A DNA stretch of 64,000 nucleotides. Source: Cardinalis cardinalis. Its lineage: Eukaryota > Chordata > Aves > Passeriformes > Cardinalidae. This document shows, in pieces, positions 1 to 28,290 of the stretch. A model generated the notes under the pieces. It was given only the letters and a program-made list of their open reading frames with translations. It was not told the DNA's origin and made no database searches. Every line of letters begins with the position of its first letter. Position 1 is the stretch's first letter. The translations under genes and the position numbers were made by a program. Location: assembly GCA_014549065.1 (NCBI GenBank), contig JACDOX010000058.1, positions 3,674,181 through 3,738,180 of the forward strand, written 5' to 3'.

Positions 1-3000
1 GTGCAGAGAGATAACTGCAAAAGATGGAGTAATATNAGGAATGTTCAACTTACATACCTTTAAAAGAGTGTGTTAGTACATGGTTTATGCGCATTTATTA
101 GTTTGAATTGGATCTGGAATTGCACAAAATAGATTGGGATAATGGAGACAGGGCCTTAAATTCATNAGATTTATTTTATACTGGTTGAGCATTCTGAGTG
201 TAGGGGCAAGGGCAGGATNCCTGCTGAGGGTTAGGTGGGAATGTGGAATTGAGGGAGGAGGACAATGGTGTTCNGAGGGTTCAGTAATTTCCAGCTCTTA
301 CAGTGCTTGTGAGTGATCTGCCTTTTGAATTAGTAACCTTAGTGGGGCGCTGGTTCTATCTGATTGTGCCGGTGTGTGGTGTATTGTAATTGGAGACCAG
401 TGAATGCAGTTCCTCTAACGGAGTGGTATGGTTTGAGGAATTAATAGACCTGGTAGTGCAACCTCAGCCATAGAGTTTCTGATAAATTGTTGACGCAAGA
501 AACAAGANCTAGAGACAAAGGAGGAGTGTAGTATGTATTTACCAAAGATAGGGAAAGTTGAGCGCGTTCAGTTTTATCTTTCTCAATAATTAATTTTGTA
601 GACATAGGAAATTAGGGTGANTTGACCCTGAGCTTTAGTAAAGCTGCAGGTGGCACGAAGAAATATATTAAAATTCAGATAAATGTGGATTAACCAGATA
701 ATTATAAAGGAAGTTTGAAGGAGGGTTGAAGGAAGGAGATCAGATAAGGTAGTGGTGAAAAGAGGCTGGAGCACTAAGGTGATGTTAGTGGAGTTTGTGA
801 GGATTTTTTTTTTTCCAGTGGCACCAGATATTCAGTGTGGTACCAAAACCTGCCAGGGAAGCGGCGTTAGTGAGTGCCCACACATGGGAAGTTTAGTGAT
901 CTAAGAAGGATTGGAGAGTGAAGGGTTATGAGTTAAAGTTGAAGATTCAAAGAACAGTTGCAAGGTCAGGGTAGTTCTTCTGAAGTCTAGTAGGGCCAGC
1001 TCAGACTGATGCAGGTGCACAGGGTGATCTCAACCTTCCCCACATCACCCAGGGCTGCCTGGGCTTAGCAAAGCAGAAACATCTTAGGAGGAAATTATAC
1101 AGGTGGGGAGAAACCAGCAGAGAAGAGAAATTGAAGGATAGCATAAGGACAAATTAATTAAAATGATTGGATAATTTCTTAATCTGTAATGTAGAACTTG
1201 TCTGCTCATCCATGTGTGACTGTGGTTTTGGACTAGCTTTACAAGGAGCAAAAGTAGGTGACAGTAAAAAAATAGAAGACTGAACTTTAGTTGTGGACTG
1301 GTGTGTGTGTGTGTATATAACCTAACCTAGGGAGAGCAGCTGATGAGTGGGTTTAATGAGCTAGAGTGANCTACAGTCAAATAAAAATATGCTGAATGTT
1401 CTACCTATTGTCAGCTCTTAGTTCCTTAAGCACCTTTCTGCATGCCTTGAAGAATGGCACTAACTATGCCAGTGTGCTCTTCAGATTTTAGACAGCTGTT
1501 CTAGTCAGAAGAAAGATTTTAAGATGAAATATATGTGAGTTGAGGGTTAAGATGAAGCCCATAGTTACACCATCTACCAAGTTTTCTTACTGCTACTTTG
1601 GAAGGAGCAATTAGCAGTCTCAGATGAGAGGGTGAAACAGGCACATTCTGGATCAGAGCCTGTGTATGACCAGTGTTATGTTAGCTCTGCTTTGCACTTC
1701 ACTTACTTTGTGTGTAGAAGTGCAGTGAAGAGAAGAGCATAGAGTAGAGGAGATTTTTTTACACTTCTATATTTTTTAAATTGTGCAGTTGTTTACCAAG
1801 TTAGGCAGAGAAAACCTGAGAATAATTGTGGCACATCNAAGCAAATTCAAAGTTAATGGCAGTAAAGTTGCAGGTATTTTAAAAGGTTGATTTGGCAAGA
1901 TCAGAATTTGGTCCTACCTGGCCTTATGTGAGTACATACATTTTTTGCCCTAGAGGAATGCAAGCAAAACAGAAAAATGCCAAAGTTCTCANAATAAGTT
2001 TTATGGTCCTGTTTCATATCCAGTCAATTTCAAAAATTGACTGTTGTATTTTACTTTACAAGCTTTTTAAGAGTCATCAGCTACACTTTTTCTTTTGTGG
2101 ATTATTAGGAGTTGCTTTTCAGCCAATGATATATCTGTGTGTCTGCCTGAGCCCTCTGCCGCTTGTAAGAAACTCTTGGTTCCTTTAACATTTGTCACAG
2201 TCTCAAATTATGCCAGAAAATCTATTTCTCCCTTTATGCCACTGCATCAACATAACTGTGCTATGAATTAAAGATCAGACCAAAAACCTGAAATACAGAA
2301 AAGGGAATATCTGAAAAGAAAGACAAAATCTGGAGAAAGCAGGAGCAGCCTTTGGGACTCACTTTGAAGAGCTGAGGTGCCAAACAGCTGAGCTGTAAAG
2401 GTGGGCTTTGTACAGTTGCTGTAACCCAGTTATTGCCATGCAGAGCATCTGCTGGAATTTGGAAGTGAGAGGGACTCATGTGACAAGAAATTATTGCTTT
2501 AGGTAATAGAAACCATATTTGTTAATAACAGTTCAGATTGAAACACACCTTAAAACTATCTGTAGTCTGATTGTCGCTGTTTCCCTTCGTGTATTTCAGT
2601 ATGGCAAGGCTTCAGTGGTGGATGAAGAAAAACAGATTTAAAGTGATAGATAAATAGATTTTGTCCAATTGTCCAAATAGTGAGTTTCACATTTAACAGG
2701 AAACTTAGGTATGTTTTCAGTTAACTGTACGTTTGAAATTTTGTGAAACCCATGTTATCTGTTTTAATAATTGTGCCAAACTCCACTAATCANAGTACAT
2801 TATTTTGCAACTGTTGTTGAATGCTTTTAATGAATTAATACAAGTGGTTTTGTTTACTCTCTGTTTGTGTTTTCCCCTATTCCTGATGTTCAGGGGTAAT
2901 TACAGGTTTACTGTTGCATGGTTTTGGTAGCAACTCAAGATACCAAAATGCTGTGCTGAAAAGTTATGTCTCTGCATATACAGAAATACTGAGGCCTCCA

Positions 3001-4597
3001 AAAATATGCAAGGACTGAATTGTCTGCTGGCCTTAAGACAGTATGCTGTCTTTCAAAATATCCTGGGGGGAAAAAAAAAGTAGAATATCTTCCTTTAGAT
3101 AATGTTTATCCAAAATTTATTTCATTGTGCTTCCTGGAAAAACTTGCTCATGCCCATCTTTATGTAGCGCTGTCCTTAGCCCTCACACAATNTCAACAAG
3201 TGAAAATGACATTTTAACTTGTTTGTCAATTTGCNGCTTTATTATGACTAAGAGCGATTAGCTTCATTCTTAAGAGTAGTTTTAATTCTGTATACTGAGT
3301 TAATTTGAGTTTAAGCTGAATGTGGCCTTTATTTCCTTTAAATCCTCTCCACTGTTGTGGTCATGGATGAAATTGGTGGCCAGTCTGTCATTGAGAGAAT
3401 AGCTTGACAATCAGTTCTGTTATGCCACTCTCAAAATGGAAAAAAAAAAGTTCTTGGACTTGACTTTGAGATGTGCATTTTTTTGTTTATTCTCCAGATG
3501 TCTGGAGGTTGGCTTTATTTCCACTGAATCAGTAATAGAAGTCATAGCTTCTCTTGCCCCTGTACTTAAATTCCGAGCAGTATCAATTGTGACTTGCTGT
3601 GGTTCCTCTGGCAGTTTTGCTGTAGGTGTGGAGGAGGTAAAAACTAAAATGCACTTGTGCTTTTTCTCTTCTTCTNTTTTGATTCATTTTCCTGGGTTAT
3701 AGAAACTACTGGAAAAACTCTTTGTGGAGATTCTTTTACTTTTTAAAAACAAACTTTTCCTCTACTTGTAGTTAACTGAATCATATCTTCACCTCATGCA
3801 TGGAAGTGGCATGTTTAGATCATAAGGCATCATGCTGTTCTGATTCCCCCTGGTTTGATGTGTTGGCATCTTATCAGTCGTAACAAAGTAATTAGTAGAT
3901 AAATAGATAAGAATGTCTTTTTTCTGATGAAGGAGGAAGAAAATGGAATCTTAAGGAAGTTTGGAATACTGCAGTCAGTTTTCTCACCACTTTTATCAAC
4001 GCTTGATTTTAAAAAATATGAAATGGAGAATGGTCTGGTCAGAAATGGAAGACATGATTGTGCTTCTTGTTTAGGAAGGAAATTNTAGTGAAGTCCAAAA
4101 AGATTTAGGGCTGTATATTTTATAAAGGTGAATCTTTTGCTGGAACACTGTACAATATATACAGGTATAGTAGAGTAGTAGCTACTGAACTAAAAGTAGA
4201 AAGAAGTGGAAGTCACAGAAAACTCCTGTGGAGTGAAAACTGAGATGTGCTTCTTTGCATTAGGAGAGTTTGGTATCATTACCTTAAAGGTAAAAAGATT
4301 CAAGATTATGTTTTCTTGAGGGATGGTAAACATTTCTNAGTTGTGTATGTGGCTCTTAGTGGGTGTTATTTCTGCTTTGTAATTCTTCTGTAATAAATAC
4401 ATTACATTACATTATGCATGTAATATGNTATTACATGGATACCATTTGTAAGTGTTGGCTTCTTAAACACATTAAACAAATAGTCTGACCTCTGGTTAAA
4501 AGTCAAACNTGCACTTCTTCTGACGATAAGGGGGATATTTACAAGGTTGTTCCTCATAATATAAAAGATGTGAAAATACTTGCCTTTCTCTTTACAG
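1..4597 (+). other. RAD21: RAD21 intron 1 (3' part, runs off the left edge)
   Basis: This is non-coding sequence ending at the acceptor TTTACAG before the ATG exon. There is no CpG-rich block, so the promoter and first non-coding exon are outside the window. I see only a short GT microsatellite at about 1301-1318, homopolymer runs, and a short TTACAT/ATGTAA inverted repeat near 4406-4422. Confidence 0.7.
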
Positions 4598-18670
<14,073 letters not shown>

Positions 18671-20270
18671 ATGGTTCCCTAGGGCAGAGCTCGTGCTCCT
18701 CTCACCAGTGCGTGTGTATTGCCCCGTCCGTAGGGCCCACAAGACCATTGCAGAAAATTTAGATTTTATTGTCTGTATAAAGTCCTTGGTTTTCTCTTGG
18801 GGTTATTTTGGGGTTTGTATTTTAACTTTACCACTCAAATTTTTAGTGAAACTGCTGGCTGGGTTGGGTGACTTGAGTTCCAGCTGCAGAAACCAGACCT
18901 CTCAAGCACCCAGATAAAGATTGTTTTAGCAGCTCAGAGCAGATGTGTGCAATATTGGTGCATGTGATGTTGAGTATCAATGAAAATGTCTTACAATAAT
19001 TTGACTAGTTGATTCAGTAGAGATATTTTTAACCTATACAAGTAAATCTGAATGGCCAACCTTTTGTCCGATTAAAAACTTTGCCAAACTCATCTGAAGT
19101 GTTCGGTCTGCTTCTCATAGTAGTAGTTTTTTCTCCCCTTCTCTAGATCTTTGTGCTTACCGTGGGTCTCTTAAAGCTGCCAATATGAAAGGTAGTGCCT
19201 GATATGTCAGCTTGCTGTGTCACTGCATTTTTGCAGTCAGATTTTTGTAGCCCTTGATGCTAAGGGGAAACGAGTGTCTGTGGAAAGCACTTCCTCTACG
19301 TGATACATGAAAGGACAGAACATGTGAAGCATTTTAGACTAAACATTCCTTTTCACTTATCACCTCGTTATGGTCCACTACTGATAATGGCTAATTACTG
19401 TTAATAAGTGACAAATGAAAACTAGTAATGTCATTTAACCATTTAAGAAAACATAATGCTTTAGGTTTGTTAGAACTGTATATAAACTCCAGACTTTTTA
19501 AAACAGACTTCTAGATTGTAAATTATCTGGTTTTTTTATTAAGCAAGCATCTGACAGTAAGAATAAGAAAAATTGCTAAATTCAGATACCACCTGTACCA
19601 AAAGGGCAACAAACTTTGAATATGGAGTACAGATGGGCACAATTCCACTTAATTGTGTAGTGTATTAATGGCTCTTTGGATATATTTATGGTTTTAGTGT
19701 CAATTTTTTCTGATAATGTACACTCCCACGTTCAAAACATTTTATCAGTTTTGCGGAAGAAGTCCGGTTTGATTTTATTTCTAAAGAATGAAGCTTTACT
19801 GTTAGACCAGGTAGCACCAGAAATTATGTGAATATGTTGGTTTTGGAGACCTGTCTTAACTTTTTTTAGGGCAAAATTATTCACAGTGAAGGTTCTGGTT
19901 TTAATGTTGGCACTTTTGTGAAATAATTTTGGGACTCTTAAATTTCAGTGTATACTCAACTGTAAAATTATGTGAATGTTTAAAAAAACTCTGAGACTAC
20001 ATGATGACCATGTTTTACTAATCCTTGAAAAAGTTAATTGTATAAAGTTACTGCAGCTTTATTTTCAACATGATGTGCCTGTAAAACCATAATTTTCTCC
20101 TTTGTAAAAAGAGACATTGTAGATAACTTGAATGTTTAATTATAGAAAAGGTCATTAGTTTCTTGTTACACATTTTTAGTCTGTTTTTGTTGCTTTTCAA
20201 AGTTAATATTCTTGAAAATAGTTGATGCTGTTATGTATAACTTTTCTAATAAAAGTTGTGTTATAAGCTG
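18671..20270 (+). other. RAD21: RAD21 3' untranslated region
   Basis: The AT-rich sequence from the stop codon to just past the polyadenylation signal has no recognisable repeat and contains many T-rich tracts, as expected for a long 3'UTR. The 3' boundary is inferred from the signal at 20248; no transcript evidence is available here. Confidence 0.75.
20248..20253 (+). terminator. RAD21: RAD21 polyadenylation signal AATAAA
   Basis: A canonical AATAAA hexamer lies about 1.58 kb after the stop codon and is followed by T/G-rich sequence (TTGTGTTATAAG). It is the best-placed signal for the end of this gene. Confidence 0.75.
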
Positions 20271-23200
20271 TTATGTATTAGCTCTGTATCTTGTTTGAAC
20301 ACCTCCCATTTATGTAGGAGAGACTGAGCACTAAGAAATTGGTTATTTTGGTATTAGGTATGGAAAGATTTAGCTCTTTAAAAGATTAAACTCGAATATG
20401 TAAATAGAATTCTTACCATTAGGAAGGAAGTGTTACTCTACTGGCTGTACTGTGCTTTTGTTCAAGGATTCTATGCTAGGGATGTGTGTCCTAGGAAAAG
20501 GAAGATTATGGGAGACTGTCTATAAAATGTGATTCATCTGCATGCCTGTCCCTTCTGAATGCCAGAACATCTCCAGCTTGGATTCTTTTCTGTTTGCCTG
20601 CTTTGGGAATTGCCTCTGCATGTATGTCAGTGCCTCTGAAGTTACATGCTCTCCTGGTACATCCAGACTCTTGGATCCAAGCCTGTGGCTGCAGCACATG
20701 GAGTCAGTTGGTTCCCTCTAGAGTTTATATGTACAGGGGCAGTGAATTCTGACTGGCACAGGCTCAGTGAGCTGGCTCAGTCTGGGCTCTGCACACAAAG
20801 GGACTGTCCTGCTTTTGAGTGACCTGTGGAAGCAGCCTGTGTGTGCTGTAATCCCTGTGGGATGCAGGCTGGCCTGTGCTGAGTCAGCCCAAGTGTGTGT
20901 GTGTGCAGCTGCAGCACTGGAAAAGTGACTTCCATTATTTTGGTTCAATCTCTGTGAGAGAGAACTGTGGGAATTTGGGCACTCAGACTAGGATGAAAGC
21001 TCTTCTGGCTTTCCTTGTATCAATAGGCTATATCAATAATTAGTACAGTTTAATCACCAGTTTGGCTCTTGGTTACACCACTGTGATCAATACTCATGAT
21101 AAATTGATTTTGCTCAAACATATGCCTGGNGACACTAATTTGGGACACTGAATGCAAGCTCTGCTTTGTCATGTNCAGGATTTGTTATTATTCTGACCAT
21201 GGCCTACAAGTAGTACCAAGAGGCTTGCATTTCTTGGGAAGGGGGCTTCGTGGTAATGCACTGATCAGCTGTTGAATGAGGTCTAAGGAATGGTGATAGA
21301 GCATTGGTCTGGATGATGAGATGGAGAAGGGCTCTCTGTTGCACAGTGTTCATTGTTTTTCCTATGACTGCTCCTGGTTGTTTTTTTTTAAAGTGCTTCA
21401 ATATCCTGGTAAAGAAGGACAGCATCTGCATTTTATTATAGTTCTTTCTCAAACAAATGATGAAATGGTTTTAAAGAAATTACCCATAAGCATTCACTTA
21501 GTGTTTACTAGATAGAAGACATTTTTGTTGCAGCTCAGTGAGTAACATCTCTTTTCAGAACGCTGTCTTGGGAAGGATTTAGATTTGATGGAGAGCATTA
21601 CTGTAGAATGTGTTTCTCACTGCTTCCCAGTTAGGCTGGACTGGCTCTAGTGCCTTTGGCTGTAGTGCTGCACTGCAGCAGTGAGGGGAAGGAAGTGCTG
21701 GGAATGCTTCTCTGTGCTCCATCCTCCCATTAGTGGCAGTTTTGTTCTGTCTGCAAAGCTTAACTGCTCACAGTGGGGGTACTATGCATGCCCTGCTTTC
21801 CAAATTACTCCTCCTTGGTGTGTAGAAAAGAAGAGTTCAGGAAGTATTATAAGGAGGTATTTCTTCAAGGAAATGGAGTCCTTGAATGAATTCCTGCCCT
21901 GTATGTGTGATCACCTTGAAGCCCCACTGCTTTGTTTTATTCCATCTGGGGTGGAAGGGAAGAAGGCAGGTGATGTTATCTACAGCTGGAGGTTAAATAG
22001 TACTCTGTTTCTGGGAAGAGTATGAGGATTCTTCCTAATTCACAAGATATGATTTAAACCAGCTTATTAAGCAATGAAGTGGCAGCTGTTGTGTGCAATT
22101 TTGCTTCAGGGACTTTGCTGGAGGGTCAGGTATATGGTGCTGATGATGTTGAGCTGTGCCCATCTTCTCTGGGCAACAAAATTGCCTTTTCTGCTTGTGT
22201 GTTTCCAGCTGACATCCTACCGTGGCAAATCAAAGAAGTCAAATTTCCAAGGGGGNTTTTTGCTCCCTGTTGTTGTTCCACTACTACACCTGAGTCTGTG
22301 TCATGGTACTTAATATTACTTTTCTGGAGGTAGTGGGGTTAAGGTAAATTTTTCTGTTTCTAAATGTCTTATGGGTCCACAGATTGTACATCTTTGCTCA
22401 AGTGGTTGTGTTTAGGTTTGTGCTTTTTNAGACCTTTTTCTGTTTCACCTCCAAGAAGCGGCTGGAGTGAATATACTGTGAATTTCTGCAACATGAACAT
22501 ATAGAAAAGCTGAACTACCAAGACATAAATTGTCCCAACACACAAGGAAAAAAGGACAGTTCTCTGCATTTCTTGCTGACCTCTAAAGGTCTAGTAAGGC
22601 TATGGGAGAGACAAGAACAGGAGGTAGAAGGGAAGATTTTCTCTAGTTCTTATAACAGGACCTGGTTTTCTATTTGTTTTAGCTAAAAACATGTTCATGC
22701 AGAATAAAAAAAAAATCCAAAATCTCAGGTAGGAGAAAATACTCATATTAGTCAAACACTAATTTTAGTGTTCTATTATGAGTAGAATAAGGTGCCAGAA
22801 ACTTTCTGGGAGAACACACCCTCCTATTTCACTTGGCCCTAGATATTCCCCAGCAGCCAGGAAAGATTCAAGAGGTAGTTGGGTTGTCATGAGCTGGGTC
22901 TCTACATGTTCTACTTTCCCCAGCCCCCCTCCTTTTCTTGTTTGCCTAATTTTTGTTTTCAATAAAAACATTAAAGATCATAACACTGCCTGAAACTAAG
23001 TAATTGAGGATGTGTGGTTGACCTTTAATCATGCATGTTTATAAATGTTTGACACTGATCAAGAAGACATGTGATGAGAAACAGAGTTGCTCATGACATT
23101 TGGCATCGTTCTGGAGCAGATGGGGGTTGAAAGCCAGTGGTGTTCTCCATGCAGNGCCTCCTCTCTAAATTAAACTGCCCTGCTAGGTGCTTGAAACACT

Positions 23201-25337
23201 TTCTCCTTCCCTGCCTTGCAGTGCCCAGGTAGTGCTGGCAGTTATGTGTACAATTCAGTTTTCTAGGTTTGGGGATATTGGGAACTGATTCATGGTAAAA
23301 CCCACCAAAAGAAACACGTTTTTTTTCCCCCAGCTGGATCAATTTCTACATCCTGTGCACTGGGCAGCCACACAGAAACTTTTGCCAGCATAACACAAGA
23401 AGCACCAGGCAGGAGAATAGAGAAGGGAAGGAGTAAGGATTTCTTTCTCGTATGGCTGTGCCAACTTTGCATGTGTGTTAAATCAGTTTAAGAAAACTAC
23501 TCACAAAGTTGCAGTTTGAATTCAGGAGTCCCAGCCCTGGCTAAAACTGTGTACTGGCCTGTTCATCATCAACTTGCACACCACTTATTAATATTCTGTT
23601 TTTCCAAGGCAGATGTTGGAAGTTCTCCCTGAAATCAGGTATTTCTATGACAGAGCCCAAGCCCAGCCTCTGCCAGCAGATGTGTCTGCACTAATTTTCT
23701 GTTCATTTTGTGCAAGTTAATATATGCAGTCTTCAAGTTACTGGAGAGGAAGCCAGAATTGCAGTCCATTCACCGGCAGCATGTACCACACATCGCACTG
23801 GACTGCGAGCTCTGAAACGAAGGGATCACATTACCATAAAACATTCCACTGCTGAACATTTTTGCAGAAAAGTTCAGCTAAATTTGTCTTTGTACAAATT
23901 AAGCTGCTTCTCATATTTCTTGACTATGGGACTAATCTCCAAAACAAAAGAAATGCTGATGTTTAAGGAATAAGAAACCACAGTCAGTGTTATAAGAAAA
24001 AATAGAAGGAGAATCAGCTTAGCATTTGGATTTCAAAGCCAAATTTGATGCTTAGGAATGTTTCTCTGGTCAAGTAACTAATGAGAGACCCTGAAAATAA
24101 ACTAATGGTACCATTTTGTATTTTGCATTTACATGAATGCAAACTTGTACCTAGTCCTGCTGATGCTGAGGNGGGCAGCAATGAGCTGGAAAAGGCACAC
24201 AATGGTGGCAGCTACTTAGCAACATAAGCTGCAGGCTTGATCATATCTCGAGACTGAAATAAGTGCAGGAGACACCAGTGCTTCCAGTGCTCAGTTTCAT
24301 CTCCACATCTGNGAGAAGCAGTTCCAGTTCATTAACTGTGGCAGACTGCTCCCTGAGGTGTGAGTTGGGGCTGGGACCTCTGGGATCGCTTGCCTTCACC
24401 ACCGAGCCTATGGAATCATATGGAGGCTCTCTGAAAAAAAAAAGTTTAAAAACCAAGCCCAAAAAGAGCAGACCCACCACATGCAAGAGGAATCTACCAG
24501 GAATATTTAAATCATCTTCATGTCAGCAGCAAAGCCACCACCATTCCCATGTCTCTTGTGCTGTTCCCTTGGCAAGGCAATGTGGCCATTGGAGTGCTGC
24601 AGGTGTTGGGCAGGTTCTGCTGATCACCAGCGAGCTGCTTTGGTGAGGCACAGCTGAGCAAGCAGCTCAGCCCCAGTGCACACAGCTGGGCAGGAAGACT
24701 TAACTGGTACTCCTGACCCCATTGCTCAGAGCTGCTCCCTGGAGGCTGATGCATGTTACTCCAAACAGAGCTGGGGAGGAGGAGGAGGATGAGCCTTCTG
24801 CAGAGAACGATGTTTTAAGTCCAGCAAGAAGGGTGCACATATAGCCTTACATGAAATTATTCTGCATTTTTGGCACTTTATTCTTATGTCTTAGTACTGC
24901 CATTTCTGTTAGGAAAGGACCCTTCTGGNTCAGTGTGATGTGCAGATCATTCATGCCCTGAGGGAAATACAGCAGGTACCAAACCCAGCCAGATGTGCTG
25001 GGCACATGTATAATGGAGCAATGGGANTCTGAATCCCTAAGGCTGGAGTGAAAGTGAGAGAACCGTTTTCATTGCAAACAAGGTGGAGACATAAGGTCTG
25101 CCAGCTGTGGAGGTGGATTCAGCAGGATGAGAGACAGGGCNTGCAGTTTGGCTGCTGGGACAAGGATGTGAGAAAGTTTCCCCACCTGCTCAACAGATCA
25201 TGAGTTCAAATATGAACACACTGTCTCTGTGGTCTTTTCTCAAAATCCCTCTCTGCTTCTATCATCCCCGAGGTCCAGTTTTTGGCAGTAACAAAGTTTT
25301 TTGCCTAATTTGAGGGTCACAACATTTTCAATTGAAG
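20271..25337. other. Intergenic, no gene recognised
   Basis: Unique-looking sequence of moderate GC downstream of RAD21. Open frames up to 127 codons occur on both strands but have no family signature and no splice context. I see no repeat that I can name here. Confidence 0.55.
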
Positions 25338-25524
25338 GACAGAAAGGGTAATTAANCATTGGGATGGGTTGNCCAGGGAAGTGATGGAGTCACAGTCCCN
25401 GGAGGTATTTAAGAAAAGACTAGATATGGCACTTTGTGCCATGGTCTAGTTCACATGGTGGTGGTTAATCATAGGTTGGACTCAATGATCTCAGAAGTCT
25501 TTTCCAACCTAATTGATCCTGTGA
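25338..25524 (+). mobile_element. CR1 LINE 3' fragment
   Basis: It carries the CR1 3'UTR landmarks in + orientation: CCAGGGAAGTGATGGAGTCA, GGAGGTATTTAAGAAAAGAC, GATGGCACTT-like text, GGTTGGACTCAATGATCTCA, and a TTTTCCAACCTAATTGATCC end. It is severely 5'-truncated. Confidence 0.9.
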
Positions 25525-28094
25525 CGACACTTCTGGAACCAAGGTNTACTGCAAAGCAAAGCACACCCTTACCTCGTCTGCAAAATAAGGTATCATCACT
25601 GGAAGCAAGCTTACCATACTGGAAGGAAAGGTGAGACTACTCTTTCCAGATTTTCACGGTTACATGCTTTTATCTCCTCAGTGTGGTACTTCTATTTTTG
25701 TATTAATGTGTGTGGTTTTAGTTAAAAACTAAACAGTAATTTTTTGAACTTGACACTTTCCTCCTTATGGTAAGGGAAGCTAAGCAGCAAAATGCCTGAG
25801 TAAATGGCAAAGCAGTACTTGTGATCTGTGAAGAAAATGGGACATGGTATGGGTGGTTGTACCTGGTTGAGGCAGCACTGTATGAGAAGGGCACCACAGC
25901 TCCTAGATTGTGGTAGTGGATAAAACTGGATAAAACACACCATTCCTGGCTACACAGGTGNGAGCCCTGGCCTGTTCTTTTGCCCAAAGGGAAAATGGAT
26001 GCTGTCATGCAGTGGCCCCAAGTCTGGTAGTCAGCTGTGAGCTGCCAAGAGCTCCCTGGCAGCCTTGGACNTGGGGTTTGCCAGCTCCACAGGAGCAGAC
26101 AGTGCAAGGACACAGAGGAAACGCTCCTCCATGAACAGCACTTGACAAGACACCTGGACTACCAAGTTCCACTCTCCTCCTTCCCCTCCAGCAGAGGAAT
26201 TTCCCAGCCTCTCCTGGGAACTTTTCTAGTTAAGAAAGCCCAATTGTGCCTAGCGAGGGTGAAGCCCATGTGAGAGAACCCTGTGAAGATGACTGAGCTG
26301 TGTGCCTGACGTTGGTCTCCTACATCCTGCCACCTCAAGCAGATCACAGCTGCAGAGGAAAGCCACTGCTCTGTTCCTCATCACAGCACAACCTGCCAGT
26401 GGCAGAGGTGAGGAGCAGGGTGGAGAGATCATCTCCCACCAGGAGCCTCACAGGTAGGACAGAGGCCTTGCACCAAAGTCATCAATGCACAATCAGGTCT
26501 TTGTCACCCTGGGAAAGGCTTAGACTATAGTACCAGGACAAGGTACTTCCAAGCAAAAATCAAGCTTGTTTCACCTGAATGTTACACAGATGTGAGTAAT
26601 GAATGCTTATCCATTATTCTTTTCCACCTACTCCAATGGAGAAGTATCAAGTCAACACCAAGTTTTAAATCCACCAACATAACTTAAAATGCTACAGTAA
26701 ACTTGGGTCTGACATTTAAAGAAANAAAATAGTGTTTGAAAGTCATTGAACAAACCTACTATAAACACTATACATAATTTGAAAGCTTTAGCTTCTAATT
26801 AATATTTTTCAAAAGAATTCTGTTTCAAGCACAGGCTAGAGAAATCCAGTTTAACCAANGGGTACAATAGCAAACAAACATGACATATTTGCAGAATGTA
26901 TAATTTGATAAATCACCACCATAATGTAGTCTGTGCATGTTTAAAACATACCCTCCTATAACCAGGTCACAGATTCCGTTAAATGTAGTTGAAGCAGCTA
27001 GCATTTAAACTGTATTTTCCTCCACAAACTGTATTTTCTCCATATTTTTTTCCTTCAATCAGCTAAATTAGAGCTTTTTNAGGTTTAGGGTTTAGAAGCT
27101 CAGTTGTCTGGCAGGTATGAGTTCTTGATGAAAGTCATGTAACGGTGGGCAAAAAGTCAAGAAAATATTGCAAGCAGTTCATTTCCTGGTGCCTGAAGGA
27201 TGTGTGTGAAGTCAAATCTTTTGTTGTGACTCCATATTCCCTTCGGGAAGGGAAAGAATAGTTGTCTTCATGACATTTCTGCAAGGATATTTTAATTTTA
27301 GAAGATCTCACTGTAAAAAGAAGGACCAAGAAGCTGACCAACCCAGGGAAGGCTCTTAAATTCTTGAAATATTGAAAGTACTATGAGGTAGAAACAGTCC
27401 ACAGAAAAATATCATCAGCTCTTTGCTAACAACCTAAATATCTCCCTGCTTCACCACTAAGGATTCAGCTAACCTACTCCCTCTACGTCTGGATTGGTCT
27501 CAAAAAGCCAGAAACTTTTCTCAGAAAAAGTCTTTCCCAGAAATCACATTCCTGAATATCCTTTCCGCGAGTTTGCAACTGCAGTCATTTGGCTTTTAGT
27601 TATTTTTCTCCAGCACTGGCAATTTGTTGTTTCTCTCAAATGTTCATCTGGCTCTGTTTTGCTTAATCATAGTGTCTCCCAAAGGTCTGCTCTAATGAGC
27701 TTCTGCATTCGTACCATATGCTTTCCTTGCCATGGAGAGGTTTTGTTGTATACAAAACAGATTTCGAGACTCTTTCTGTTCCCTTTCTCTTCTATCCTCA
27801 TATCTGAAAGGTCTTCTAGGCAAAAGAGTTTTCTCAGGTCTCTTTACCCAGCCAGTTAGACCACATCTAAACAATACTCCCATTTAATTTAGGTATGTGA
27901 CAAAACTTTGTGAAGTAATTGTTCAGTTGCTTGATTTGGATTTNGGTTAAGTAGTTTTTTTGGAGTCCTCATTTGAAATCCCAGAGGTCAAGGTCATCCA
28001 CACACTAAGAACATGGTGGCAACTCCCAGTGACAGGAGACACCAAATTCCTAATGAAGGAGCTGAGCTTCTAAGGGTGGTAGAATTCTATAAAA
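25525..28094. other. Intergenic, no gene recognised
   Basis: Mixed-composition sequence. Open frames near 25.7-26.5 kb show no homology signature that I recognise. No repeat is identified with confidence. Confidence 0.5.
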
Positions 28095-28290
28095 GGAATA
28101 AATTCTTTACTGTGAGGGTGCTGAGACAAGTTGCCCAGAGAAATTGTGGAGACCTCATCCTTGGAAGCATTCAAGGCGAAATGGGACAAGGCATTGAGCT
28201 GGAAAGTGTCCCTGCCCATGGCAGGGGAGTTGGAATGAGATGATCTTTAAGGTCCCTTGCAATATATACCATTCTATAACTCTGATTCTG
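28095..28290 (+). mobile_element. CR1 LINE 3' fragment
   Basis: It contains GAGGGTGCTGAGACAAGTTG, CCCAGAGAAATTGTGGAGAC, a TCCTTGGAAGCATTCAAGG stretch, and a 3' end with AAGGTCCCTTGCAATATATA then ATTCTATAACTCTGATTCTG, the avian CR1 tail type. It is 5'-truncated and in + orientation. Confidence 0.9.

Noticed and set aside
24263..24646. 127-codon + strand frame
   Set aside because: No recognisable family, no splice or promoter context, low-information Ser-rich sequence; likely chance.
25718..26113. 131-codon - strand frame
   Set aside because: No family signature and flanked by ordinary intergenic DNA; chance frame.
27494..27859. 121-codon + strand frame
   Set aside because: No homology recognised and no supporting gene structure.
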